DNA of 64,000 nt from Clostridiales bacterium (GCA_019421385.1 JAHZFK010000016.1:3988-67987); one strand, 5' to 3'; shown: positions 38,867 through 48,800, numbered from the stretch's first letter. Made by a program: numbers and translations. Notes: a model not told the origin generated them from the letters alone.

Positions 38867-40068
38867 GCATCAAAGATTTAACGATTACAGATCAAAATGT
38901 GCAGGGAGTTTTGGTAGTAAACCAGCCGGATCGGCTGACCGGGACCGCAGAAGAAAACAAAAAAGTGTTCGATGCATTTCCGCAGCTTATTCGGAAACGG
39001 TTTAATGAGTTGCTTGAGCTACTTACAGCGGAAAGCGGCGCCGGGGAAATTCCGGTCGGTCCGATTGAGGGAGTGACGGCGGAGACGGTGCAGCAGGCGC
39101 TGGAAGCCATTCAGCAGAACCTGACGGCGTATATCAACAAGATCAAAGCGGCAACCGGCGCGGCCGAGGTCGGCGTGTCACAAATCAGCGGGATGCAGGC
39201 GCAGAACGTGCAGAAAGCGCTGGAGGAACTGCGGAAAGCAATTGAAGACAGTGTTTCTGGCATTATACCGGGTGGAACGATTACGCCGGATATGCTGGCA
39301 GGTCCCATACCGCCGGAAAAAGGCGGTACAGGAGAGAAAACCACACAGGCAGCAATTGCTGCGCTGGGCGCTGGTGTACAATCGAATATATTGGATAACT
39401 CTATCTTTATCGGAGGCGGAACGGCAGGAAATTTGCCGGTAAATCAGCGAGGGAAGATGACATATAGCGCTTTCGAACCCTGTGTGGATAGATGGAAACT
39501 ATTTGCAACAGGAGAATTTGTTCTTGCTATAAACACTGACTATATCTCCCTTAATTTGAGTACGGCATCGGTCATAAACATGTCGCAATTTGTAGAAAAC
39601 TATTCTTTTTTCAAGGGGAAAACATTGACGTTTTCTGCGCTTGTACGAGGGAAGGGCGCGATTACAGTTGGAGTAGCAGATAGTTCGTACATTGCAAGAG
39701 CAGACTATGATAGCTCTGCATGGGGGTTGATGGCTACAACCTTCACTCTTGGCGATGATATTATTCGACTGGAGGCAGTTTTACAGTCACAGGGGAATTT
39801 TGATGTAAAAGCAGCTAAGATAGAGATTGGAGATAGACAAACTCTTGCTTATCAAGACAATGTCGGCAATTGGAATCTGCTTCAACAACAGGAAAACGAT
39901 TATGCGACGCAGCTTTTGAAATGTCAGAGATATTTTCAGCTGTATTCCAGTGCAGAGGAAAGACCGGATAAAGCGGTAGACTGCCGACCAGTGATGCGCA
40001 TTGACCCGACCCCCGGAACGATCAAAATCGGCGAACAGACGTATTACTATAATTCCGCAGAGCTGTGA
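38863..40068 (+). CDS. Tail fibre or tailspike protein
   Basis: GTG 38863 behind GGGGGAGGCG gives 401 residues. The N-terminal part has repeated helical hinges ('VTAETVQQALEAIQQNLTAY', 'GMQAQNVQKALEELRKAIED'), typical of trimeric fibre shafts, then 'GTITPDMLAGPIPPEKGGTG', a common fibre motif. From about 39,380 the DNA turns AT-rich and encodes a distinct beta-rich tip, possibly a carbohydrate-binding module. This probably binds the host receptor. Confidence 0.8.
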   Translation: MSIKDLTITDQNVQGVLVVNQPDRLTGTAEENKKVFDAFPQLIRKRFNELLELLTAESGAGEIPVGPIEGVTAETVQQALEAIQQNLTAYINKIKAATGAAEVGVSQISGMQAQNVQKALEELRKAIEDSVSGIIPGGTITPDMLAGPIPPEKGGTGEKTTQAAIAALGAGVQSNILDNSIFIGGGTAGNLPVNQRGKMTYSAFEPCVDRWKLFATGEFVLAINTDYISLNLSTASVINMSQFVENYSFFKGKTLTFSALVRGKGAITVGVADSSYIARADYDSSAWGLMATTFTLGDDIIRLEAVLQSQGNFDVKAAKIEIGDRQTLAYQDNVGNWNLLQQQENDYATQLLKCQRYFQLYSSAEERPDKAVDCRPVMRIDPTPGTIKIGEQTYYYNSAEL

Positions 40069-40076
40069 GGTGCGAG

Positions 40077-40712
40077 ATGGAAGAAAACAGAATGATTGTC
40101 TATGTGAAAACAGATGAGCAGGGGCGCATTCTTGACATCAATTCATCGGCTTTTCTCGACAATACGGAGGGGTGGACGGCAATTGATGAGGGATATGGTG
40201 ACAAGTACTTGCACGCTTACCGACATTACTTGCCGGGGAGACCGTGCACGGAGGATGGTGTGCCGTTGTGGAAGCTAATGGACAGCGCGCCGGTGCTGCG
40301 CAGCGAGGAGGAGATCGCTGCGGATAAAATGGACATCATGCGTGCGGAAAAGCAGGAGCAGAACAAACAAGCCCTTGCGGACTGGCTCGCGGCGCACCCG
40401 CTGACGTGGACGGACGGCAAGGTGTACGGCGTGACAGAGCAGGATCAGACCGAAATGGCGATCAACCTTGCGCAGTACCAGCTGGCAGCTGCCGCCGGGC
40501 AGCCCGCCGTGCTCGAGTGGCACGCACAAAAGCAGCAGTGCCACACGTTCACGATCGACGAATATACGGCCTTATCGCTGGCTATTGCCGCGTATGTTTA
40601 CCCGTATAGACGGTATCAGGAACAGGTGAAAGCCGCAATCTACGCGGCGAAGAGCAAGGAGGAACTGGATGCAATCGAGATCGACTACGGCAGTGTCGGT
40701 GCTGCTGCATAG
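40077..40712 (+). CDS. Fibre-associated protein
   Basis: ATG 40077 behind GTGAGGTGCGAG gives 211 residues. It begins 'MEENRMIVYVKTDEQGRILD', has an acidic coil in the middle and ends in helices ('YPYRRYQEQVKAAIYAAKSK'). Proteins like this follow fibres in clostridial phages and may be fibre chaperones. It parallels prophage 1 gene 10538-11245 in position. It overlaps the next gene by 44 bases. Confidence 0.6.
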   Translation: MEENRMIVYVKTDEQGRILDINSSAFLDNTEGWTAIDEGYGDKYLHAYRHYLPGRPCTEDGVPLWKLMDSAPVLRSEEEIAADKMDIMRAEKQEQNKQALADWLAAHPLTWTDGKVYGVTEQDQTEMAINLAQYQLAAAAGQPAVLEWHAQKQQCHTFTIDEYTALSLAIAAYVYPYRRYQEQVKAAIYAAKSKEELDAIEIDYGSVGAAA

Positions 40713-41097
40713 CGCGTTTGGCGTGATTGGCGGGCTGGCGTACATGGTTATCGAAATCCTCTGGCGCGGACATACACACTGGAGCATGGGCGTTTTGGGC
40801 GGGGTGTGCTTTGTGTTTATCGGCCTACAGGATGAAATGCAGAAGCACCCACCGCTATGGATTCAAATGGTGCAAGGCGCGGCAATGGTGACCTGGCTTG
40901 AGTTTTTCACCGGTCTGATCGTTAATGTGTGGCTTGGCTTGGATGTATGGGATTATTCGGACATGCCGGGCAACCTCATGGGGCAGGTTTGCCCGCAGTT
41001 CTCGGTAGCGTGGTTTTTCCTCAGCGCGGCGGCGATAAAGCTGGAGAACGCGCTGCACAAGCTGGCAGAATGGATTGCGCGCCGGCGCGGGAGGTGA
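40669..41097 (+). CDS. Four-helix membrane protein, CmpB/PF06541-like
   Basis: ATG 40669 (AAGGAGGAACTGG) gives 142 residues. The core 'ILWRGHTHWSMGVLGGVC' and 'WDYSDMPGNLMGQV' closely matches the prophage 1 protein at 11242-11649. It has about four membrane helices. Its location before the holin suggests a lysis-module role. No transporter partner is nearby. Confidence 0.65.
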   Translation: MQSRSTTAVSVLLHSAFGVIGGLAYMVIEILWRGHTHWSMGVLGGVCFVFIGLQDEMQKHPPLWIQMVQGAAMVTWLEFFTGLIVNVWLGLDVWDYSDMPGNLMGQVCPQFSVAWFFLSAAAIKLENALHKLAEWIARRRGR

Positions 41098-41109
41098 GGG
41101 GAGAGCCGG

Positions 41110-41451
41110 ATGGAGACGATACGGGACTATTGGGCGCAGCTTTCCGCCGCGCTCGCCGCCGCGGTGTGGGTGGTCAAACAAGCGATCAAACGAAGAAAGC
41201 ACCGCGCGGAATGGGAAAGGGCAGTGCAAAAAGCGCTGCTTGCTACGCTGCACGATCGGCTGCTGTTCCTCTGCCTGCAATATCTGGAGGCGGGGGAAAT
41301 CACGGCAGACGAGATGGACAACTTGACGCTTTTATATGACCAGTATGTCGCGCTGGGCGGCAACGGGACCATTAAAAAGCTGATGGAGCGCGTGGGTATT
41401 TATGTGAAGATCATTGACGAGAGGAGCAAAAACAATGAATTGGAAGGTTAG
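41110..41451 (+). CDS. Membrane-associated lysis-module protein
   Basis: A 113-residue protein. Residues about 8-24 are a short hydrophobic stretch ('LSAALAAAVWVVKQA'), followed by basic and helical sequence with 'YLEAGEITADEMDNLTLLYD'. Similar proteins sit next to holins in clostridial phages. It overlaps the holin gene. Function unknown. Confidence 0.55.
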   Translation: METIRDYWAQLSAALAAAVWVVKQAIKRRKHRAEWERAVQKALLATLHDRLLFLCLQYLEAGEITADEMDNLTLLYDQYVALGGNGTIKKLMERVGIYVKIIDERSKNNELEG

Positions 41452-41704
41452 ATTTCAGAATCCGGTATTTTTGGTGCAGATCCTTGCGGGTGCGGTGCTG
41501 ACGGTGCTGGCATACTGGGGGCTGACCCCGCAGGACATGCGGACATGGGGCAGCGTGTGGGAGCTGATCGTGCAGACGGCGAGCAATCCGTATTGCTGCT
41601 TCCTGATGATCAGCAACATCTGGAACGCGCTGAACGACCCGACCACCAGCGGCCTGACGGACAGCGACCGCGCGAAGAGCTACGACAAGCCGCTGGAAAA
41701 GTGA
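41435..41704 (+). CDS. Phi LC3-family holin
   Basis: ATG 41435 behind GAGGAGCAAAAACA gives 89 residues. 'NWKVRFQNPVFLVQILAGAV' and the two membrane segments, then 'NIWNALNDPTTSGLTDSDRA' and 'SYDKPL', are diagnostic of phi LC3-type holins. It works with the amidase 9 bases downstream. Confidence 0.92.
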   Translation: MNWKVRFQNPVFLVQILAGAVLTVLAYWGLTPQDMRTWGSVWELIVQTASNPYCCFLMISNIWNALNDPTTSGLTDSDRAKSYDKPLEK

Positions 41705-41713
41705 GGTGCGCAC

Positions 41714-42541
41714 ATGAATATCCCGTTTGTACAGGCTCACAGCAGCAATTACAAGCAAGGCCGAAGCGCCACTATCCAATGGATCGTTGTACATTACACC
41801 GCGAACGACGGGGACACAGACGCAGGGAACGCGAGCTATTTTGCAAGGACGCCGAACTTGACCGCGTCTGCTCATTACTTTGTTGATGAGGACAGCGTGA
41901 CGCAGTCTGTGAGGGACACTGATACCGCATGGCATTGCGGTGCATCGACGTACTACAACGGCTGCCGAAACGCCAACAGCATCGGCGTGGAGATGTGCAG
42001 CGATATTGTCGGCGGAAAGTACATCATCACAGAGCAGACGGTGTCGCGCACGGTGGAGCTGGTGCGGATGCTGATGCAGAAGTACGGCATTCCGGTAAGC
42101 CGCGTGTGCCGTCACTACGACGTGACACACAAGCAGTGTCCGGAGCCGTGGGTGCGCAATCCGCAGCTGTGGGAGGATTTCAAAAAGCGATTGACGCAGA
42201 AGGAGGACAACGAAGTGGTTGAGACGAAAACCGTGCTGGTGGACGGCAAAGAGTACAAATGCGAATGCATTGAGAAGGACGGGAACAACTTTGTGAAGAT
42301 GCGTTCGCTTTCGCAGGCGGGATATGACGTTGTATTCGATGCCGCGCGCCAGCTGCCGGCTATGACCGCGCCGCAGTGCCGCGCATTTGTGCCGGAAGGT
42401 GACGAGGCCGTGCAGGACGCAATCGACACGCTGCAGGAGGTCTGCGGCCTTGAGGAGCAGACAATTGCGTATATGCGCAAGTATCAGTACGGCGACAATC
42501 TGGTAAAGAAGCTGGCAAAGGCGGTGCAGGGCAATGCCTGA
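41714..42541 (+). CDS. Endolysin: Amidase_2 N-acetylmuramoyl-L-alanine amidase
   Basis: A 275-residue enzyme. The Amidase_2 zinc site is visible as 'WIVVHYTANDGDTDAG' (His near 26), 'TASAHYFVDEDSV' and 'RHYDVTHKQCPEPW' near 135-148. The remaining 110 residues form a C-terminal region of unknown wall-binding type. It is unrelated to the Amidase_3 endolysin of prophage 1. Start behind GTGAGGTGCGCAC. Confidence 0.92.
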   Translation: MNIPFVQAHSSNYKQGRSATIQWIVVHYTANDGDTDAGNASYFARTPNLTASAHYFVDEDSVTQSVRDTDTAWHCGASTYYNGCRNANSIGVEMCSDIVGGKYIITEQTVSRTVELVRMLMQKYGIPVSRVCRHYDVTHKQCPEPWVRNPQLWEDFKKRLTQKEDNEVVETKTVLVDGKEYKCECIEKDGNNFVKMRSLSQAGYDVVFDAARQLPAMTAPQCRAFVPEGDEAVQDAIDTLQEVCGLEEQTIAYMRKYQYGDNLVKKLAKAVQGNA

Positions 42542-42791
42542 GCGCGAAAAAAGCGATGCATGGCATATGATCGAGCTGCTGGGCAAGCAGAACAAAAGGA
42601 TGTTTTGCTTGGCTATGGCGCTGCTGGTTGCGTGGCTGCTGACGATCGGCGGGTTTGTATGGTATCTGTATCAGTACGATTTTGAGACATACACCTACAC
42701 GCAGGACGGCGAGGGAATGAACGTGATCGGAGATGCAAACGAGGTGACAGACTATGGGGCAGACGCTGAAAGTGCGCAAGCGAACCCGTAA
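42534..42791 (+). CDS. Small single-pass membrane protein
   Basis: An 85-residue protein overlapping the endolysin by 8 bases. One membrane segment ('MFCLAMALLVAWLLTIGGFV', about residues 24-43) and an acidic outer tail. Small proteins like this follow endolysins in clostridial phages; it may assist lysis. Not recognised. Confidence 0.6.
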   Translation: MPEREKSDAWHMIELLGKQNKRMFCLAMALLVAWLLTIGGFVWYLYQYDFETYTYTQDGEGMNVIGDANEVTDYGADAESAQANP

Positions 42792-42834
42792 AGACGGCCG
42801 CGCGAAGGGGAAGGCCAGAAAGAAGGGCGTATGA
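42754..42834 (+). CDS. 26-residue highly basic protein
   Basis: ATG 42754 (GAGGTGACAGACT) to TGA 42834. About half of its residues are Lys or Arg ('RKRTRKDGRAKGKARKK'). It overlaps the membrane protein gene upstream and the next start (ATGA). It may bind nucleic acid or act as a coupled leader. Confidence 0.5.
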   Translation: MGQTLKVRKRTRKDGRAKGKARKKGV

Positions 42835-43055
42835 AGCTCGAATTCCGAAAGGAAGATTGGGAGGAATTTCTCAGCAATATCGACTTTACCGATAACGAGA
42901 AGAAAATCATTCCGCTGCTTCGGCGCGGTTGGTATCAGATGGATATTGCGGCAGAGCTGGATATATCCGTTTCGACCGTCAAGCGGCGCATCACCTCCAT
43001 CACCAACAAAACGGTGAGCTATATTATGCGCACCAGAAAAGTGAGCCACAATTGA
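42831..43055 (+). CDS. HTH transcriptional regulator
   Basis: A 74-residue protein with 'IPLLRRGWYQMDIAAELDIS' and 'VSTVKRRITSITNKTVSYIM', a LuxR/sigma-4-like helix-turn-helix. It resembles small regulators in clostridial prophages. A strong terminator follows 7 bases later. It could control the accessory genes or the promoters at 44550 and 44660. Confidence 0.65.
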   Translation: MKLEFRKEDWEEFLSNIDFTDNEKKIIPLLRRGWYQMDIAAELDISVSTVKRRITSITNKTVSYIMRTRKVSHN

Positions 43056-43061
43056 GCCATA

Positions 43062-43092
43062 AAAGGCCCGCGAGTGAACCTCGCGGGCCTTT
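43062..43092 (+). terminator. Rho-independent terminator after lysis genes
   Basis: AAAGGCCCGCGAG (43062-43074) pairs with CTCGCGGGCCTTT (43080-43092), followed by GCTTTT. It should end the late lysis transcript. Confidence 0.85.
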
Positions 43093-43130
43093 GCTTTTCG
43101 GTACAATATGGACATAAAGGACGTGAGAAA

Positions 43131-43325
43131 ATGAGCTGCAAGGCACGGCTGATGCGGATGGGGTTTTCCGAAGAAAAGGCAGAGGAAATACTGCAACGGT
43201 ATGCGGAAAACGGAAAGACACATGAGCTGGTCGAATACCTTTTTCAAAAGGACACGCAAAGCATCAGCGAGCGTGCCAGCAGAATATTATCGGACACCGT
43301 CTCGCCGGCGCGCAGCGAGCAGTGA
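43131..43325 (+). CDS. Small helical protein
   Basis: ATG 43131 gives 64 residues, with 'MGFSEEKAEEILQRYAENGK', a UBA-like helical pattern, then a charged tail. A possible -10 box TACAAT lies near 43101. Located in an accessory stretch between the lysis cassette and the polyvalent protein. Unknown. Confidence 0.5.
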   Translation: MSCKARLMRMGFSEEKAEEILQRYAENGKTHELVEYLFQKDTQSISERASRILSDTVSPARSEQ

Positions 43326-43350
43326 ATACATACCAAAAGGAGAAAATACC

Positions 43351-43839
43351 ATGGAATACGCAAGCAAGGGTGTTGCAGGCGCTGGTCTGGGTCTGGGTAT
43401 CGCAGGTACTGCGCTCGGTCTGCTCAACGGCGGCTGGGGCCTTCTGAACGGAATGGGCAACGGCTGCGCCAATATGCATGGCTGCTGCGGTGAAAACACT
43501 GCGGTGAACCGCTATGAGCTGAATCTGGTGCAGGAGATCGCCGCCAAGGATGCGCACATCGGTCTGCTCGAAGCGGACAAGTACACCGATCAGAAGATCG
43601 TGGAGGCGTACAAAGATCTGCAGAGCCAGATCACGGCCATCAAGGACAACCAGACCGCCGTCAATATGCAGCAGGCTGTTTACAACGGCACGAACACTGT
43701 GACCATCAGCTGCATGCAGCAGCAGATCGCGGCGCTGCAGGCGCTGACCAAGCTGGTTGTGCCGAACTCGAGCGTTTGCCCGGGCTGGGGCAATGTTACT
43801 ATTACTCCGGCAGCGGCGGCCACTACTCCGGCGGCATAA
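43351..43839 (+). CDS. Gly-rich N-terminus and coiled-coil protein
   Basis: ATG 43351 behind AAAAGGAGAAAATACC gives 162 residues. The first 45 are Gly/Leu/Ala-rich and hydrophobic and include a Cys-rich bit 'NGCANMHGCCGENT'. Residues 50-130 are a helical coil ('DLQSQITAIKDNQTAVNMQQ'). Such proteins are frequent in gut Firmicute phages but have no known role. The layout resembles a membrane-inserting virion or surface protein. Confidence 0.6.
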   Translation: MEYASKGVAGAGLGLGIAGTALGLLNGGWGLLNGMGNGCANMHGCCGENTAVNRYELNLVQEIAAKDAHIGLLEADKYTDQKIVEAYKDLQSQITAIKDNQTAVNMQQAVYNGTNTVTISCMQQQIAALQALTKLVVPNSSVCPGWGNVTITPAAAATTPAA

Positions 43840-43848
43840 GACAATCAA

Positions 43849-43870
43849 GGGGCGGGGAATACTCCGCCCC
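43849..43870 (+). terminator. GC hairpin
   Basis: GGGGCGG and CCGCCCC flank an 8-base loop 10 bases after the previous stop. The T run is weak (GATGATTTTA). Confidence 0.4.
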
Positions 43871-43894
43871 GATGATTTTATGAGGTGATGAAAC

Positions 43895-44209
43895 ATGGAA
43901 AGCATTGATCAGGTCAAGCGAGGAATTGCAAACTTCATCGACGGCGAGGTTGCGCCGATCATGCCGCGCTGGAAGGGCGTTTTGCTTTCGGCAGGCGCGG
44001 CGCTGATGATCGAGGGGAAGTCAAACGAAATCCTTAAGAATCCAATGGTGCAGATGATGGGCGTTGTCAACGGCGACATGGTGGACGTTGACAAGCTATA
44101 CAGCACGCTCAAGGTCAAGGCACAGGGGAAGTGGCCGATCGAGCTTGCGGGACTGAAAATGTCCGAAACCGATCTTGACAAGCTGTATCAATACATCAAG
44201 GGGGCGTAA
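43895..44209 (+). CDS. Accessory phage protein
   Basis: A 104-residue protein with a short hydrophobic patch ('RWKGVLLSAGAALMI', near 25-40) and a helical C-terminus ending 'LDKLYQYIKGA'. Followed 3 bases later by the next gene. Not recognised. Confidence 0.5.
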   Translation: MESIDQVKRGIANFIDGEVAPIMPRWKGVLLSAGAALMIEGKSNEILKNPMVQMMGVVNGDMVDVDKLYSTLKVKAQGKWPIELAGLKMSETDLDKLYQYIKGA

Positions 44210-44212
44210 ACA

Positions 44213-44509
44213 ATGGGATTTTTGGAGCATGTACTTGAAAAGTACAATGAGGCACTGGAAGAGCTGATGGGCGCGCAGAAATACGCCACGGACGCATGCC
44301 ACGCAAAGACGGCGGAAGAGCGGACGCGGTACATCGAAATGAGCCGCGACGAGATGAAGCACGCGGACAACATCGCGCACATGGCCGACATGGTTGCGGC
44401 CGGATCGAACGACGAGAGCACAAAGACCGCATGGAATGCATTGCGCATGCACATTGAGGACTGGAGCGACCGCATCCGGGAGAAGCTGGACAGGGCGGCC
44501 AAGAAATAA
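44213..44509 (+). CDS. Helical accessory protein, faintly ferritin-like
   Basis: A 98-residue, almost fully helical protein. The sequence 'ALEELMGAQKYATDA' followed by 'RYIEMSRDEMKHADNIAHMA' recalls the paired helices of ferritin-like proteins (E..Y and DE..H), but with only half of a metal site. A strong terminator overlaps its end. A ferritin-like reading is speculative. Confidence 0.5.
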   Translation: MGFLEHVLEKYNEALEELMGAQKYATDACHAKTAEERTRYIEMSRDEMKHADNIAHMADMVAAGSNDESTKTAWNALRMHIEDWSDRIREKLDRAAKK

Positions 44510-44535
44510 AGGCGGGAAACCGCCTTTATTTTTTT
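44505..44535 (+). terminator. Rho-independent terminator
   Basis: AATAAAGGCGG (44505-44515), loop GAAA, CCGCCTTTATT (44520-44530), then a T run to 44535. It isolates the accessory genes from the next promoter. Confidence 0.85.
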
Positions 44536-44549
44536 ACGGGAAAGTGAGT

Positions 44550-44582
44550 TTGTGCGTTTTGTGCGTTTTGTGCGTGTATAGT
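44550..44582 (+). promoter_or_regulatory. Iteron-type late promoter P2
   Basis: Three 9-bp units (TTGTGCGTT twice, then TTGTGCGTG, at 44550, 44559, 44568) abut TATAGT (44577-44582), the same spacing as promoter P1 at 29883. The 80 bases downstream, to the third promoter, contain no gene. Confidence 0.75.
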
Positions 44583-44659
44583 AAATCTAAAGGAACGCAC
44601 AGTGCGTTTCGCTCATTGAAACCGCGCACGGCGCGGGAAAGATGATAGCGGCCTACGGG

Positions 44660-44683
44660 CTGTGTATTTTGTGCGTGTATACT
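44660..44683 (+). promoter_or_regulatory. Iteron-type late promoter P3
   Basis: One degenerate unit (CTGTGTATT) and one perfect unit (TTGTGCGTG, 44669-44677) abut TATACT (44678-44683). It lies 27 bases before the 361-residue virion gene at 44710. Confidence 0.65.
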
Positions 44684-44709
44684 CAAAGAAAAACAGGAGG
44701 TTAAAAAGT

Positions 44710-45795
44710 ATGGGTTTGGCATCAATCATTGCAGGCATGGCGGGTGCAGCCGCGGGAGCGATAAGCGGCGCCATGTCGAACAACAAAAAGCCGAGCAGCA
44801 ACACCAGCTCGGGCAGCACGTCGGGCGGTTCGGGAAGCTCGAACAGTTCGCAAATCACCAGTGGCAGCACGTCGGGCGGCACATATAAGCCGCAGGGCGT
44901 ATACAACGATGCGGACTTGCAGAAAGCCGATCCGCAGGCATATCAGCAGATTCAACAGTACAAAAATCAATACAGCGAAGCGTCGAAGCTGGGCGATCAG
45001 GCGGGAATGGACAAGGCGCACAGCCTTGCGGAGCAGATTCGTGCAACATACGGATATTCTGGCGGCGGTGATGGTTCGCAAAAGCTGGACTTTTCGCAAA
45101 GCGGTAACACCGCGCAGGTTATTGCTGGAATGATGGACGCACAGGAAAAACGAGATCAGCAATATCAGCAGCGGCTTGATAATATCAATGCGCAGTATGA
45201 AGCGGCACTCGGGCAAATGCAGGCGGATGTTGAGGCGAAAAAGCAGGACGCGGCCAAGCAGACGGCGCTGAATAATGCCGCAGCTGAGCAGGCTTATATG
45301 CAGACCATCAAGCCAAACGGCAGTTTGGCCGAGAACCTGGCAGCAAACGGCCTTCTTTCTTCCGGCGTGACGGAGAGCAGCCAGATACAGGCGGGCAATA
45401 CCTATCAGGGCGCGCTGAACAACAACGCGACCACCCAGAGCGAATTGATTGCCGAGCTGGAACGCATGGCGATTCAGGCGCAATATACAAACGATTTGCA
45501 GCGGTTACAGGCGATTCAGGCTGTTATGACGCAGATTGCCGAAAATGGATATGCCAACGCGCAGGATATTACAGCACTGCGGCAGTGGGGCATTGAGAAC
45601 AACCAGAACTATACCTATCAACAGCAGCAGCTTATGATGCAACGAGAAGAAATAGAAATGCGAAAACAAGAACTTGCCGATCAGCATCGGTTGAATTTGA
45701 TAACGGAGGAAACCTACAAGAAACAAAACGCAATTCTCGATCAGGAATATGCAAACAATGCATGGCAGTTAAGACAGTTAGGAATTTCAGTATAA
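44710..45795 (+). CDS. Probable internal virion (ejection) protein
   Basis: ATG 44710 behind ACAGGAGGTTAAAAAGT gives 361 residues. An Ala/Gly hydrophobic N-terminus ('MGLASIIAGMAGAAAGAI') is followed by a Ser/Gly/Asn linker (to about 60), then Gln-rich helices to the end. This resembles ejected inner proteins of podoviruses. It has its own late promoter and is followed by the giant polyvalent protein, which supports a virion role. Confidence 0.6.
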   Translation: MGLASIIAGMAGAAAGAISGAMSNNKKPSSNTSSGSTSGGSGSSNSSQITSGSTSGGTYKPQGVYNDADLQKADPQAYQQIQQYKNQYSEASKLGDQAGMDKAHSLAEQIRATYGYSGGGDGSQKLDFSQSGNTAQVIAGMMDAQEKRDQQYQQRLDNINAQYEAALGQMQADVEAKKQDAAKQTALNNAAAEQAYMQTIKPNGSLAENLAANGLLSSGVTESSQIQAGNTYQGALNNNATTQSELIAELERMAIQAQYTNDLQRLQAIQAVMTQIAENGYANAQDITALRQWGIENNQNYTYQQQQLMMQREEIEMRKQELADQHRLNLITEETYKKQNAILDQEYANNAWQLRQLGISV

Positions 45796-45802
45796 CACCG
45801 AA

Positions 45803-45830
45803 AGGGCGGCGGGATAACCGCCGCCTTTTT
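45803..45830 (+). terminator. Rho-independent terminator
   Basis: GGCGGCGG (45805-45812), loop GATAA, CCGCCGCC (45818-45825), then TTTTT. It lies between two virion genes, so the giant gene would need readthrough. Confidence 0.8.
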
Positions 45831-45850
45831 CATCGGGAAAGGAGCGGAAA

Positions 45851-48800
45851 ATGGCAAAAAGCAGATACGAGTTAGAAGAAAACAAGAAAAAGAAAAAAGC
45901 GATTGAAGATGCTTTCAAGAAAGCGAATTTCCAGCAGACAACACAAAACCTGAAAACTGCGGCGCAGTCCATGCAGCCGAAAACCAACACGACGAAAACG
46001 ACTGCCGCAAAATCATCCGGCAGCGCGGCAAAACAGAACACAATCACACAGAGCGCGCCGACGCAGCAAAGCGGGCTTTCCTCTTTTCAAAAGCTGGCGA
46101 ATGTGCCGAAAACGGTGCAGTCGGTTGGGCAAAAAGTGGTGCAAAACGCAAACGACATGCGCAATTTGCAGCGTAATTCGATTATGTGGCACGGGACAAC
46201 GGACGCGGCGACGAGGGCAAGCCTGAATCAGCAGAACAACGCCATTCGGCAGAGGCTGGGGCTGTCCTATGACCCGAGCACGGGCGTTACGTTTGACAGC
46301 AAGACGGGGAAAAACTATTCGCTGCCGACGCAGATATTTTACGGAACTTCGGCCGGGCAGCGGGCAAGCACGGCGGGGAAATTTGCCACAAGCAGCACGG
46401 TTTTGGGGCAGAAGAGCGAAACACAGAGCGGCATTGATGCACATAAGACTATGGCAGACTTGTACAGCCGAGCCGCCGAGACATGGAGCGATGATGACAC
46501 CCGCAACAGGGATAATGCACGTCAGGCGCTGGATGATGAGATGCAAAACATTCTGCGGCAATATGGTTTGCAGTACAGCGCGCGGTCAACCGGGCCGAAT
46601 GCACGTTTTACGGTAAGCGACGATGAGGCAATAGAAAAGCTGCGCGCGGCGGGTGCAGATGAGACTACGCTTGCCTATGTTGCCGAGAATATCCAAATGA
46701 GAGAGGCGGCAGACCGGCTGGGGCAAGGTATAGAAGCAGTATGGAAAAGGACTGTTGCGGCACTTCCGGCATTGAAGGAAACCGCAAACCAGCAAAGCGA
46801 GAATGTGGAGCAAAGCAGGCAGAATCCGGAATATGTGCAGCTGGAGGAAAGAGCGCAGCAGCTGGAGGCACAGCTGCAAAGCATGAATTCACAGGACGCG
46901 GACGGGAAGGTCCCGGCTGATTACATGGCCGTATATAACGAGTGGCAGGATGTGCAGAACAGGCTGAACGAACTGGCAGTCAAAACCCCGGTAGACCAGA
47001 ACAAATGGGGACAGACGATGCTGCGCGAGGCGGCAGAGGCGCAGGCGAACGCAACGGCGGGCCTTGCAGCCGTACCTCGTTTTCTGGCTGATACGGGAAT
47101 CAGCATTGCGGGCAATGCGCCGACGATGGCGCTTTCTGCTGTTCCGGTCGCTGGTCCGGCACTGAGCGCGACAATCATGGGCGCAAGCGCGGCAGGACAG
47201 AGGGCGGCAGAACTGAATGCGCAGGGCATCAGCCCAGGCGAGGCGCTGGGGCGTGGACTTACATCCGGCATCGTCGAGGGAGTGACCGAGAAGCTACCTT
47301 TGGACGAGATGGCAAAGCTGCTCAAGGGCGGCGGCACAAGTGCGGTGCGAAATATCCTGCGGCAAATGGGCATCGAGGCGAGCGAGGAGAGCGCCAGTTA
47401 TCTGATGAACTATGCCGCCGATCTGGCAGCAAACGACCCAAATGCAGAGTTTTCTTTTGCGGAGCTTGCACAAAACGCGTTCGGCGGCGCATTGAGTGGC
47501 GGCGTGTTCGGCACAGCGGGCACGGTGATCGGCGGGACGCGGACACGGCAAGGGCCAACCGTGGGCATACCGGAAAGCGTAAGCACGCAGGAGGTCGACA
47601 CGGGCGCGAGAATGGCGCAGGAAGCCATGCAGACAGCGCAAAGGGAAATCGATCAGGCAAGAAATATTGCGGAACGATTTGGGGCCAAACTAGAATTAAA
47701 CGACACTGGATTTGCGGGCGGAAAATATGAAAACGGAGTAATCACGATCAATCCGAATTCATCATCACCGATACGGCAAGTTTTAGTGCATGAATTAACG
47801 CACCACATTGAAACAAGCGGGGGATATAATGACTTGCAAAGTTATGCTCTTAGCGCTTTCTCTCAGGAACAGGGCGTAACTGTAGATGTGTTGCGGAACA
47901 ATATCATGAAGCTGTATGAACAGAATGGAATTATGCTAAATGCAGACGGTGCAAATCGCGAGCTAACTGCGGCATTTTGTGAATATCGATTATTTCAAGA
48001 CGAAGCGAGCATTCAACGACTTGCACAGACAGATATCACATTATTTCAAAGGGTCAGGCAATGGATACAAGATGCTGTAGCGCGGCTACGAGGGACAAAA
48101 GAACAGAGAAATATTTTGCGTTTGCAACAGATGTATGAACGGGCTGCAAGAACAGCAGGACAGAAGCAAGGATATTCCGGAGCACAATATACTATTGATG
48201 ATTCACGGAACAAGTTTTCAACATTATTAGCCCAAAGGGCTTACAGAAATGCGGTAGAAAGAGGAGATATACAAGAAGCGGAGAATATATTAAAAAATCG
48301 TTATTTACAAAAAGGATACTCAGAAAATATAGATAATCGAATGCTTCATAGCGCGCCGAATGGATCGGACGGATATTCTGTAAGATTTGATGATGTATCC
48401 ACAATGTTTGGCGATGATATATATGGAAGTTTTGCAGAAAGATATTACGGAACTGGAGAAGATTACGATGCTAAAGCAATTGAGGTATTGCAAAAAGCGT
48501 ATAACAATCCGGATTCATTGATAACGGTATATAGAGCCATTCCAGAAAATATTCAAGATACTGCATTAAGGAACGGGGATTGGATAACAACTGTAGAAGA
48601 ATATGCGAGAGATCACGGAGAAAGAAATTTAGAAGGAAATTACAAAATTATTTCCGAAACAGTTCCCGCACGTTTTTTATATGCAAATGGTGACAGTATA
48701 TTTGAATTCGGATTCGATAACGGGATGAATGAAGTATATAAAAACGCGATAGGAAACGCAAAATCAACTGGAATTACTTACGATGATTTTGCAAGGTTAA

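Noticed and set aside
44213..44509. Ferritin-like protein as a firm call
   Set aside because: Only half of the metal-binding pattern is visible, so it is left as a faint resemblance.
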